From the NCBI GenBank assembly GCA_011391865.1, contig JAABPV010000026.1, positions 1-37,845 of the forward strand: DNA of 37,845 nt. Reading direction: 5' to 3'. Every line of letters begins with the position of its first letter. The first letter of the stretch is position 1. Both the position numbers and the translations under genes were made by a program. A model generated the notes under the pieces. That model saw only the letters and a list, made by a program, of their open reading frames with translations. It had not been told where the DNA came from and made no database searches. This document shows, piece after piece, positions 9,359 through 16,077 of this stretch. This DNA is from Desulfobulbaceae bacterium (lineage in GTDB: Bacteria; Desulfobacterota; Desulfobulbia; Desulfobulbales; Desulfobulbaceae).

Positions 9359-10069
9359 TTATGCGCATATTTTTTCAGCTAAAACAAGCAGGTAGTTCGC
9401 ATTGCCGCGACCACCCTGCCGATAATGCACCGTTGCTTCCTTGAGCACCTTGGCCGCAATCTCTGGCTGCTTGAGAAAACCAGCCCGCCGCCGGGCCGCC
9501 CGGCTGATGTCGCAGAAATACCGCCGCCATGCGCTTTCTGGCAGCAGACAAGTGAAGATGATCTCCATGCCGAGCCGGGGCAGCAAGTGCCGATACAGCG
9601 GCTCGCTGCCTGTCCGAAGATGACGGTAATAGGCTGCCACAGGCTCTGGCGCATAAGGATGCACTGTTAAATCAGTTAGATAAAGATTGCCGCCCGGTTT
9701 GAGCGCATGACAGAGGAGCCGAAGCAGCTCTTCCCGGTCTGCGACCGCTGTCAGAACACCGCCGTCAGCAGCGGCAAAGTCGCAGCATCCCGCAGCAGGC
9801 TGGCAGCGCAGAATATCGGCGCAGCGAAAGCTGATTCTGTCAGACACTCCCTGATCTGCCGCCAGCTGTTCTGCCCGGCGTATGAAATCAGGGAAAAGGT
9901 CAAAGGCTTCAACGCGGCATCCAAAATGCTTGGCCAGCTCCACGGCGGTCAGTCCCATGCCGCAGCCAGCCTCCAAAACTTTTGCATCCGGGCCAAGTCC
10001 GGCCAGCCGGCCAGCAGTGAGCGTGAACTCCGGGCCGCCGGGTGCCAGCCGCCATGCTTCTGTTCTCAA
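9359..10069 (-). CDS. Class I SAM-dependent methyltransferase
   Basis: A 236-aa protein. KVLEAGCGMGLTAVELAKHF (about residues 30-49) is the glycine-rich SAM-binding motif I. An acidic residue follows in AFDLFPDF, and a post-II region reads ALKPGGNLYLTDL. No metal-binding or nucleic-acid domain is seen, so a small-molecule or peptide substrate is likely. Its start overlaps the end of the substrate-binding-protein gene by 4 bp (ATGA), so it is the last gene of the ABC operon. The peptide gene follows about 215 bp further on. I infer that it may methylate the peptide product, but the substrate cannot be read from sequence. Confidence 0.85.
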   Translation of the reverse strand: MRTEAWRLAPGGPEFTLTAGRLAGLGPDAKVLEAGCGMGLTAVELAKHFGCRVEAFDLFPDFIRRAEQLAADQGVSDRISFRCADILRCQPAAGCCDFAAADGGVLTAVADREELLRLLCHALKPGGNLYLTDLTVHPYAPEPVAAYYRHLRTGSEPLYRHLLPRLGMEIIFTCLLPESAWRRYFCDISRAARRRAGFLKQPEIAAKVLKEATVHYRQGGRGNANYLLVLAEKICA

Positions 10070-11073
10070 TCCGCCTCCTCCTGCGCCATGGCCGCCTGTG
10101 TTTCTGGACAGATGGCCGCCGCCAGCTTTTCCACGGTTTCGCCGAAGCGGATGCCGGACATCAAATCAGGAAAAGGCATGGGGAGCAGGCGGCCGCTGCG
10201 CACCGCGCTGATCTGGCGCAGGGCGGGATTGGTTTGCAGGAGGCGCAGTTTATGCTCCGCTGACGACCAGACTGAGTCCACCAGCACAATCAGCTCCGGG
10301 TCGCGCTCCACCACCGCCTCCCACGAGACATTGGTCATCCGCGCCGCCACGTCGGCGAAGATGTTCTCGGCCCCGGCCAGCGAAAGCAGAAGCTGCTGCG
10401 GCCCCAGCCCGCCTGCGGTATAGGGGCTGCGGTCGTCCATGTCAAAAAGGAAGACGCGCAGCGGTGCTTTGTTCCGCTCCTTCAGCTTTTCAGCTGTGCG
10501 CTTGATTCTGTTCCACAGGTCAGCGGCCAGCACCTCGGCCCGGTCCCGCACCTGAAAAATTCCGCCGATGTCAATGATCTCGCCAAGCAGGTCGTCCAAG
10601 GTCGGCGGCCTGACGGCCCGGCCCGGACAGTAAAGCGGCGAAACATAGGTGGCGATGCCCAGCCCGTGCAGGAAGTCGCGGCGGCCAAGGCTTGCGTCGC
10701 TGAACATGCCGCCGAAGGCCGCATAGACAAAATCCGGCTCCTCGGCGAGCAGGCTTTCCCTGCCCGGCGCCTTGGCCGCCAGCACCGGCACCCGGTCATA
10801 GGAGAGCTTGAGGGCTGGATGCACCGCCGCGTCAAGATAAGCGGTGCCGATCATTCGTTCTTCCAAGCCGAGAGCGAGCAGCAGCTCGGTGGCAGACTGA
10901 TTGACCGTGACGGCCCGGCGCGGCGGACGGTCAAAATAGACTAACTGGCCGCAGTTGGAGACAAGCATAGCTTCTGAGTGAGGCTGTAGGGGCACCCCTG
11001 CGAGATGTTGTTCCTCTGCCGCGCTCCCTCCGGCCAGCAGAAGCAGCAGCGCGGCTGCCGCCAGACGTTTCAT
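10066..11073 (-). CDS. ABC transporter periplasmic binding protein (FecB/BtuF type)
   Basis: A 335-aa protein with a signal peptide (MKRLAAAALLLLLAGGSAA). The mature part shows the class III binding-protein pattern: RRAVTVNQSATELLLALGL early on, EEPDFVYAAFGG, a helical linker around KRTAEKLKERNK, and VVERDPELIVLVD near the C-terminal lobe. This family binds ferric siderophores, haem or cobalamin in the periplasm for a FecCD-type permease. It overlaps its neighbours on both sides by 4 bp, so it is translationally coupled to the ATPase and the methyltransferase. With the TonB receptor at 3393-5405 it could complete a two-membrane import route. No lipobox is evident. Confidence 0.9.
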   Translation of the reverse strand: MKRLAAAALLLLLAGGSAAEEQHLAGVPLQPHSEAMLVSNCGQLVYFDRPPRRAVTVNQSATELLLALGLEERMIGTAYLDAAVHPALKLSYDRVPVLAAKAPGRESLLAEEPDFVYAAFGGMFSDASLGRRDFLHGLGIATYVSPLYCPGRAVRPPTLDDLLGEIIDIGGIFQVRDRAEVLAADLWNRIKRTAEKLKERNKAPLRVFLFDMDDRSPYTAGGLGPQQLLLSLAGAENIFADVAARMTNVSWEAVVERDPELIVLVDSVWSSAEHKLRLLQTNPALRQISAVRSGRLLPMPFPDLMSGIRFGETVEKLAAAICPETQAAMAQEEAD

Positions 11074-11849
11074 GAACAGCTGGCCTTGCTGGCCGGACTG
11101 AGAAAACGGAGCTGCGCTGTTCCGCCTTCAGCGCGCACGTCAGCCTCCACGCCGAAGACCGTCCGCAGCAGCTCCGGCGTGAAAACCTGCGTCGGCGGGC
11201 CGCTGGCCGCGACCCGGCCCCGGTCAAGGACAAAGACTTGATCGCAGAAGGCGGCGGCAAAGTTGAGGTCGTGCAGCACGGCCAAAGTGGTCAGCCCCAG
11301 ATGTTTGATCTGCCCAAGCAGCGAGAGGGAATGGCGGATGTCGAGATGATTGGTCGGCTCGTCCAAGATCAAGGCCGGGCTGTTCTGGCAGAGGGCACGG
11401 GCGATCAGCACCCGCTGCTTCTCGCCGCCGGAGAGCGTCTGAAAAGGCGCATCCTCCAGCTCGGTCAAGTCAGCGGCCTGCATGGCGCGGCGGGCAAAGC
11501 TCATGTCCTCCTCGTTCATCGTTGAGAACGCGCCGTGGTGCGGATAGCGGCCCATCAGCACCATTTCCAGAACTGTGAAGCAGCATTCGGCAAGGGACTC
11601 TTGCAGGACAGCGGCCAGCTTGGCAGCCAGCTCGCGGCGGGAGAAAGCGCGGATGTCCTGCCCGTCCAAGGCGACGCTGCCCGCGTCAGGCCGCAGGGCG
11701 CGGTAGAGGCAGCGGAGCAGGCTGGACTTGCCGCTGCCGTTGGGGCCGACTATGCCGGTGAACTGGCCGGATTCAGCGGTCAACGAGAGGCTGTCAAGGA
11801 TGCGCCTGCCGCCGACGCTCCACGTGATGCCGGAGAAAGTGATATTCAC
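11070..11849 (-). CDS. ABC transporter ATP-binding protein (FecE/BtuD type)
   Basis: A 259-aa ATPase with all ABC motifs in order. Walker A is GPNGSGKSS (about residues 36-44), the Q-loop region lies near AAVLQESLAEC, the signature is LSGGEKQRVLIARAL, Walker B is ALILDEPTNHLD and the H-loop histidine is in LAVLHDLNFA. The THLD ending and short length are typical of iron-chelate and cobalamin importers. It overlaps the permease gene upstream and the binding-protein gene downstream by 4 bp each. It should power the permease at 11846-12904. Confidence 0.95.
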   Translation of the reverse strand: MNITFSGITWSVGGRRILDSLSLTAESGQFTGIVGPNGSGKSSLLRCLYRALRPDAGSVALDGQDIRAFSRRELAAKLAAVLQESLAECCFTVLEMVLMGRYPHHGAFSTMNEEDMSFARRAMQAADLTELEDAPFQTLSGGEKQRVLIARALCQNSPALILDEPTNHLDIRHSLSLLGQIKHLGLTTLAVLHDLNFAAAFCDQVFVLDRGRVAASGPPTQVFTPELLRTVFGVEADVRAEGGTAQLRFLSPASKASCS

Positions 11850-12904
11850 AGGCTGTCTCCGCTCAGGCCGCGCTCTTTGCGCCGCAGCAGACAGAGAAAG
11901 AAGGGTGTGCCGACAAAGGCGGTGACGATGGTCAGCGGCAGTTCGGCAGGCTGGATGAGCAGGCGGGCGGCCAGATCAACCCAGATCAGGAAGACGGCCC
12001 CGGTCAGCACAGCCAGCGGCAGCAGACGGCGGTGGTCGCCGCCTGCAACAAGGCGCACCGCATGCGGCACCATCAGGGCGACAAAGCCGACTCCTCCGCT
12101 GACCGAGACCAGCACCCCGGTGAGCAGGGCGGCCAGCGTCATCAGCTTGAGACGGAGCAGGTGCGGATTCACGCCCAAGGAGCAGGCGGTCTCGTCGCCA
12201 AGGGCGATGAGGTTGAGCTGCCGGGCCGAGGCGATGGCGTACACCGAGCCGCCAGCGGCCAGCAAAGCGGGCAGGCCGAGCTGATCCCACCGTGCCCCGG
12301 CCACGCTGCCCATCAGCCAGTAGAGTATGGCTTGCGAGGGGATGTGCTCGGCGGAGCTGAGGATGAGAAAGCTGGAGAGCGAGGTGAAGAGATAGGACAC
12401 CGCCACTCCGGCCAGAATCACCCGTGACGGCGTGAGCCTGCCGTTGCGCCAAGCCATCAGGCCGACTGCGGCGAAGGCGAGCAGCCCGCCGCCGAAGGCC
12501 GCTGCGGAAAGGCCGCCCTGGCCAAGCCGGTCGCCCCAGCCGAGCATCAGTGCCAGCACCGCCCCGACTGCCGCGCCCGGCGACACGCCGATGATATAGG
12601 GATCAGCCATCGGGTTGCGCACTATGGCTTGGAGGATCACCCCGACCGCCGCCAGCCCTGCCCCGACCACAGCGGCAAGGAAGACCCGTGGAAAGCGGAG
12701 ATAAAGGACGATATGCTCCTGCGCCGGGCTGAACGCGCCCAGCTCAAGGCCGGTCACACGCTTGAGCGCGACCGCCCAGACTGTGCTGGCAGGCAGCTTG
12801 GACGGCCCGAAGGACAGGGCGATGACCAGCGAGACCAGCAGCGCGGCGGTCAGCAGAGCCAGCAGGACGGAAAAGACGGGAGGGCGGCGGGAGAGGCTGG
12901 GCAT
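11846..12904 (-). CDS. ABC transporter permease (FecCD/BtuC family)
   Basis: A 352-aa membrane protein with about ten hydrophobic segments. It shows family motifs FPRVFLAAVVGAGLAAVGVILQAIVRNPMADPYIIG (read in parts) and, later, GGVGFVALMVPHAVRLVAGGDHRRLLPL, the coupling region of FecCD permeases. It is the first gene of the four-gene import operon. No clear Shine-Dalgarno precedes its ATG. Promoter B lies about 190 bp upstream, leaving a leader with a perfect 12-bp hairpin. A stop codon of a possible TonB-receptor remnant lies 10 bp before the start. Metal-chelate or cobamide import is the family function; the exact substrate is unknown. Confidence 0.93.
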   Translation of the reverse strand: MPSLSRRPPVFSVLLALLTAALLVSLVIALSFGPSKLPASTVWAVALKRVTGLELGAFSPAQEHIVLYLRFPRVFLAAVVGAGLAAVGVILQAIVRNPMADPYIIGVSPGAAVGAVLALMLGWGDRLGQGGLSAAAFGGGLLAFAAVGLMAWRNGRLTPSRVILAGVAVSYLFTSLSSFLILSSAEHIPSQAILYWLMGSVAGARWDQLGLPALLAAGGSVYAIASARQLNLIALGDETACSLGVNPHLLRLKLMTLAALLTGVLVSVSGGVGFVALMVPHAVRLVAGGDHRRLLPLAVLTGAVFLIWVDLAARLLIQPAELPLTIVTAFVGTPFFLCLLRRKERGLSGDSL

Positions 12905-12914
12905 TTTAGGAATA

Positions 12915-13060
12915 TCAGAACGAATAGCTGAAGCGGCCTTCCTGCCGACGGTCAGGCCGAAAATCAGCGGTGCCCGGCATCAGGGGTGGCGGACGAAGCG
13001 GTGAAGCCGGTGAATTTTGCGGTGATGCGGGTTGTAGTCCGCCTTGGCGCAGAAGCCGCA
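12915..13060 (-). pseudogene. Possible C-terminal remnant of a TonB receptor
   Basis: Directly upstream of the permease ATG, a minus-strand frame ends EGRFSYSF and stop. Adjacent frames add FGLTVGRK and a PDAG/MPGT-like turn. Joined by frameshifts, these resemble the last beta strands of a TonB receptor, which normally end in Phe. A receptor gene at this position is common for FecCD operons. The match is short and I hold it weakly; it may be chance in a structured leader. Confidence 0.25.
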
Positions 13061-13067
13061 TCACCGC
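13019..13067. promoter_or_regulatory. Perfect 12-bp inverted repeat in ABC-operon leader
   Basis: GCGGTGATGCGG (13019-13030) and CCGCATCACCGC (13056-13067) are exact complements around a 25-nt loop. They lie between promoter B and the permease start, so the leader RNA would form a stable stem-loop. No T-run follows on the minus strand, so it is not a simple terminator. It matches no riboswitch class that I recognise. Confidence 0.6.
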
Positions 13068-13091
13068 CTCGCCCGCATTTTCATAGAGAAA

Positions 13092-13158
13092 AAGATACTG
13101 CTTTTCCGCTGCCCGGACAATGAGGCGGCAAACTCATTTTACTAGGCAAAATGCCCAG
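13092..13158 (-). promoter_or_regulatory. Promoter-operator B upstream of ABC import operon
   Basis: AATGAGGCGGCAAACTCATT (13119-13138) keeps the AATGAG-N8-CTCATT arms of operator A. On the minus strand it runs into TTGTCC (-35, 13115-13120), a 17-nt spacer and TATCTT (-10, 13092-13097). A second dyad (CTAGGC...GCCCAG, 13142-13158) is centred 21.5 bp upstream, as in copy A. It should drive the permease-ATPase-binding protein-methyltransferase operon. Confidence 0.6.
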
Positions 13159-13237
13159 AATGTCCCGACGACAGAGCGAGCGCGGCAAAAATACGTGGGG
13201 ATGGATAGAAAAAGGAAACTGCGGAGCAGGAAAAAGC

Positions 13238-13276
13238 GAAGGCTGCGGCAGAAGGAGAGAGTCTGCCGCAGCCTTC
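13238..13276 (-). terminator. Perfect 15-bp hairpin with minus-strand T-run
   Basis: GAAGGCTGCGGCAGA (13238-13252) pairs fully with TCTGCCGCAGCCTTC (13262-13276) around a 9-nt loop. On the minus strand a GCTTTTTCC tail follows. It would end a transcript from promoter C. Confidence 0.7.
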
Positions 13277-13301
13277 TCAACAACAGACTGCGCCTGCGGA
13301 C

Positions 13302-13339
13302 GCTCCGGGACTGGACTGCGGTCCCGGAGCTTTTGCTTT
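13302..13339 (+). terminator. Perfect 10-bp hairpin with plus-strand T-rich tail
   Basis: GCTCCGGGAC (13302-13311) and GTCCCGGAGC (13321-13330) form a perfect stem. On the plus strand it is followed by TTTTGCTTT. No plus-strand gene lies upstream, so it may instead be the first hairpin of the minus-strand sRNA candidate. Confidence 0.5.
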
Positions 13340-13393
13340 CTCCATGCTGTTCGGGGCTGAATCGAAGGAGACGGGAGAAAAAGCAACGGTGAC

Positions 13394-13460
13394 ACTAAAC
13401 CATATTTCCGCTGCCCGGACAATAAGGCGGAAAACTCATTTTGCTGGGAGAATCGCCCGG
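13394..13460 (-). promoter_or_regulatory. Promoter-operator C
   Basis: AATAAGGCGGAAAACTCATT (13421-13440) matches operators A and B with one arm change. On the minus strand TTGTCC (13417-13422) is the -35, followed by 17 nt and TTTAGT (13394-13399) as -10. A GGG/CCC dyad (13444-13460) is centred 21.5 bp upstream. The downstream unit is the candidate small RNA, or this is a tandem distal promoter for the ABC operon. Confidence 0.5.
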
Positions 13461-13539
13461 TATTCGGGCGGGACAAACGAGGAAGGACGGACAGTTTTGC
13501 TGCGTCCAAGAAGGCTGATCGGACAGCCCACCTTGATTG

Positions 13540-13576
13540 AAAGCACCCTTCGGCTTCGCTCAGGGTGCTTTTTTGA
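13540..13576. terminator. Bidirectional terminator after guaB
   Basis: AAAGCACCCT (13540-13549) and AGGGTGCTTT (13562-13571) form a perfect stem. T-rich sequence follows on the plus strand (TTTTTT) and a shorter T stretch follows on the minus strand. It lies about 10 bp past the guaB stop. Its loop carries the dispersed CTTCG...GCTCAG repeat motif. Confidence 0.7.
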
Positions 13577-13581
13577 AAACT

Positions 13582-15051
13582 CTACAGGCCCTCGGTGCGG
13601 TAATTGGGGGCCTCGCGGGTGATGATCACGTCGTGGACGTGCGACTCGCGCAGACCTGCGGGCGAGATGCGGACAAACTTGGCCCGGCGGTGCAGCTCCG
13701 GGATCGAAGCCGCGCCGCAATAGCCCATGCCGGAGCGCAGGCCGCCAAGGAGCTGATAAATCATTTCGGCAATCGGGCCGCGATACGGCACCCGGCCCTC
13801 AATGCCTTCCGGCACCAATTTGGACGGCTCGCTGCTCTTCTTCTGGAAATAGCGGTCGCTGGAACCCTGCTGCATCGCGCCGAGCGAACCCATGCCCCGG
13901 TAGCCTTTGTACTTGCGGCCCTGATAGAGGAAGGTCTCACCTGGTGTCTCGTCCGTGCCCGCGAAGAGCGAGCCGATCATCACGCTGCTCGCGCCGATGC
14001 CGAGGGCTTTACAGATGTCGCCGGAAAACTTGATGCCGCCGTCGGCGATGATCGGAATGTGCTTCTCCTTGGCCGCCCGCACCGCGTTCTGCAAGGCGGT
14101 GAGCTGCGGCACGCCGACACCGGCGACGATACGAGTTGTGCAAATAGATCCAGGACCCACGCCGACCTTGACCGCGTTGGCTCCGGCCTCAATCAGGGCG
14201 GCGGTACCCTCAGCAGTGGCCACGTTACCAGCAATCACTGGCATGTCCGGCCAAGAAGCCCGCACTTCGCGCACCGCCTGGAGGATGCCTGCTGAATGAC
14301 CATGGGCGGAGTCCAAGACTAGGACATCAACGCCTGCCTGCACCAGAGCCTCGGTACGGTCGGGCATGTCTGCGCCCACGCCGATAGCCGCGCCGACCAA
14401 GAGCCTGCCGCTGCTGTCTTTGGCCGCCAGCGGGTACTGTTTGACTTTCTCAATATCTTTGATGGTGATCAAGCCCTTGAGATTCTCATGCTCATCAACC
14501 ACCAGCAGTTTCTCAATCCGGTGCTCATGGAGCAGAGCCTTGCAGTGCTCCAAGCTGATGCCTTCGCGCACTGTGACCAAGTTTCTGCTGGTCATCACGT
14601 CTTTCACGCGCAACTCGCCGCTGGAGACAAAGCGAAGGTCGCGGTTGGTGACTATGCCCACCAGCCTGCCCCCGCGCAGCACCGGCAGGCCGGATATCCG
14701 CCACGAGGCCATGATCTCCTCAACCTCGGCTACTGTCTGCTCTTCCGTCACCGTGACCGGATCAACAATCATGCCGGATTCTGACTTCTTCACCCGGCGC
14801 ACCTCTCTGGCTTGATCCTCACTCGACATGTTCTTATGGATGATGCCGATGCCGCCCGCTCTGGCCATGGCGATGGCGGTGCGGTGCTCGGTCACGCTGT
14901 CCATCGCGGCGGAGATTAACGGCGCGTTGAGGTAGATTGAGTCGGTCAGTCGGGTGGCGAGGCAGACCTCGGACGGCAGGACTTCCGAAGCCGACGGGAC
15001 AAGCAGCACGTCATCAAAGGTGTAGGCCGGGGGTATGTCCTGGTCGAACAT
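13582..15051 (-). CDS. guaB: IMP dehydrogenase
   Basis: A 489-aa enzyme that oxidises IMP to XMP with NAD+, the rate-limiting step to GMP. The N-terminus [11 protein letters not shown] is canonical. Two CBS domains (about residues 95-215, with [13 protein letters not shown] and [15 protein letters not shown]) interrupt the barrel. The catalytic cysteine lies in [15 protein letters not shown], and the phosphate loop reads [11 protein letters not shown] chose the ATG at 15049-15051 because AAGGAG lies 7 nt upstream and the protein then begins [18 protein letters not shown] longer frame from 15156 would add 35 unconserved residues. It appears monocistronic. Confidence 0.97.
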   Translation of the reverse strand: MFDQDIPPAYTFDDVLLVPSASEVLPSEVCLATRLTDSIYLNAPLISAAMDSVTEHRTAIAMARAGGIGIIHKNMSSEDQAREVRRVKKSESGMIVDPVTVTEEQTVAEVEEIMASWRISGLPVLRGGRLVGIVTNRDLRFVSSGELRVKDVMTSRNLVTVREGISLEHCKALLHEHRIEKLLVVDEHENLKGLITIKDIEKVKQYPLAAKDSSGRLLVGAAIGVGADMPDRTEALVQAGVDVLVLDSAHGHSAGILQAVREVRASWPDMPVIAGNVATAEGTAALIEAGANAVKVGVGPGSICTTRIVAGVGVPQLTALQNAVRAAKEKHIPIIADGGIKFSGDICKALGIGASSVMIGSLFAGTDETPGETFLYQGRKYKGYRGMGSLGAMQQGSSDRYFQKKSSEPSKLVPEGIEGRVPYRGPIAEMIYQLLGGLRSGMGYCGAASIPELHRRAKFVRISPAGLRESHVHDVIITREAPNYRTEGL

Positions 15052-15200
15052 GGGATGCTCCTTGTTGAGTGGTCGTAGTGAAGGATGTCCTAAGCTGCGG
15101 CGCAACCGCGCCTGAGCCGCCATTTTAGCGCAGCTGCCGGAAAAAGCAAACTGCAAACATAGCCTGGCGCGGAATCACAATGCCGCAGTTGCTTAACACT

Positions 15201-15956
15201 TCAAGCAGGTGCCAGCTCCAGAAGCAGCAGCCCTGCCGCTGCCAGCAGCAGGCCGCCGGTCAGCAGCGCGTCGCTGCGGCGCAGCTCCATGACGTGCAGG
15301 CTGCGGAAGGCACCAGAGAAGCCGCGCAGTACCATGGCCTGCTGCACTCGCGCCGCCCGGTTCCAGCTCCGTACAATGACCATGCCAAGCAGGTGGCCGT
15401 AGGTGCGGTAGGTGTGCAGGTTGGTGCCTGGCAGGAAGCAGCGCAGCGCAGCGGCACGGCGCAAACGGAGGAACTCCTCGTGGATAAGGCCGAGGTAGCG
15501 GTAGGAGAAGAGGAGGAGGAGACAAAGGTTCTGCGGTAGGCGCAGAGCTTGCAGGCCCTGTCCCAGCCGGGCTACTGTGGAGGTGGACAACAGGCTGATG
15601 AAGAGCAGCACTGCTGCGTTGCTCTTCACAGTGATCAAGGCGGCTAAACGCAGGCCGCTCAGGCTGAGATCGAACCAGATGCAGCGCACTGTCTCCGCGC
15701 CGCCGTAGGTCAGTGGCAGCAGGAGCAGTAGGAGGAGATTGAAGCTGTTGACAAGCAGCAGTCGCCGCAGCACTGCGGCCCAGTGCAGCCGGGCCACAGC
15801 GGTCAGCAGCAGGGACAGCAGCAGCCCTGCCAAGGCGGTGCATGAGTGCTGGCATAGGGCGAAGATCAGGCTGAGAACGCCCGCGCTGATTAGCTTGCAG
15901 CGTGGGTCAGCCTGATGCAGGAACGAGCTGCCTGCACTGAACTGCTCGAAGGTCAT
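15201..15956 (-). CDS. nikQ: Energy-coupling factor transmembrane protein NikQ/CbiQ
   Basis: A 251-aa membrane protein of the CbiQ/EcfT family. It has several hydrophobic segments (for example LSLIFALCQHSC onward and LLLVNSFNLLLLLLLPL) and a cytoplasmic coupling region ending RVQQAMVLRGFSG, which matches the A-x-x-x-RGF motif that contacts the ATPase. It is the last gene of the nickel uptake group in this window. I start at the ATG before TFEQFSAGSSFLHQADPRCKL; the longer frame from 16061 would translate a palindromic repeat. The ribosome site is weak. The cognate ATPase (NikO/CbiO) does not follow; guaB comes next. Confidence 0.88.
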   Translation of the reverse strand: MTFEQFSAGSSFLHQADPRCKLISAGVLSLIFALCQHSCTALAGLLLSLLLTAVARLHWAAVLRRLLLVNSFNLLLLLLLPLTYGGAETVRCIWFDLSLSGLRLAALITVKSNAAVLLFISLLSTSTVARLGQGLQALRLPQNLCLLLLFSYRYLGLIHEEFLRLRRAAALRCFLPGTNLHTYRTYGHLLGMVIVRSWNRAARVQQAMVLRGFSGAFRSLHVMELRRSDALLTGGLLLAAAGLLLLELAPA

Positions 15957-15977
15957 GACCGCCCGTGCGGGATCGCG

Positions 15978-16069
15978 TATGCGCCTGCCCATGCCGTCCG
16001 TATGCGCAGGGGCATACCGGCAGCTTGCGCAGGGGCATACGGAGTGTATGCCCCTGCGCATGTTTCAGC
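15978..16069. repeat. Four-unit palindromic array, 23-bp period
   Basis: Four units start at 15978, 16001, 16024 and 16047, exactly 23 bp apart. Each carries a degenerate dyad of TATGC-N6-GCATA type. Units 3 and 4 are perfect inverted copies (16026-16040 and 16046-16060, TGCGCAGGGGCATAC/GTATGCCCCTGCGCA). The array fills the gap between nikK and nikQ, where it could form a transcriptional hairpin. Confidence 0.75.
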
Positions 16070-16077
16070 TCCAACCC

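Larger units (their letters stand above)
13230..13388 (-). ncRNA. Candidate small RNA driven by promoter C
   Basis: Promoter C (13394-13422) would start a minus-strand RNA near 13387. The RNA contains a perfect 10-bp hairpin (GCTCCGGGAC/GTCCCGGAGC, 13302-13330). It ends with a perfect 15-bp hairpin (13238-13252 with 13262-13276) followed by GCTTTTTCC, an intrinsic terminator. The transcript would be about 155 nt. A 22-codon frame (13277-13345) lies inside but has no ribosome site. The shared operator suggests co-regulation with the metallophore genes, much as RyhB is controlled with iron genes in enterobacteria (analogy only). Confidence 0.45.

Noticed and set aside
9276..9360. GGGTGAAAGTCC on the plus strand resembling a group II intron domain I piece or a cobalamin riboswitch box
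   Set aside because: No other intron domain, reverse transcriptase or riboswitch core is present, the neighbouring genes run on the other strand, and the segment is better explained as the second dyad of the shared promoter-operator element.
12961..13080. Cobalamin riboswitch before the FecCD-type operon
   Set aside because: The conserved cobalamin core boxes are not found on the minus strand; only a simple perfect stem-loop is seen.
13081..13509. 142-codon minus-strand frame across the regulatory region
   Set aside because: It runs through two promoter-operator copies and two perfect hairpins and has no recognisable protein features.
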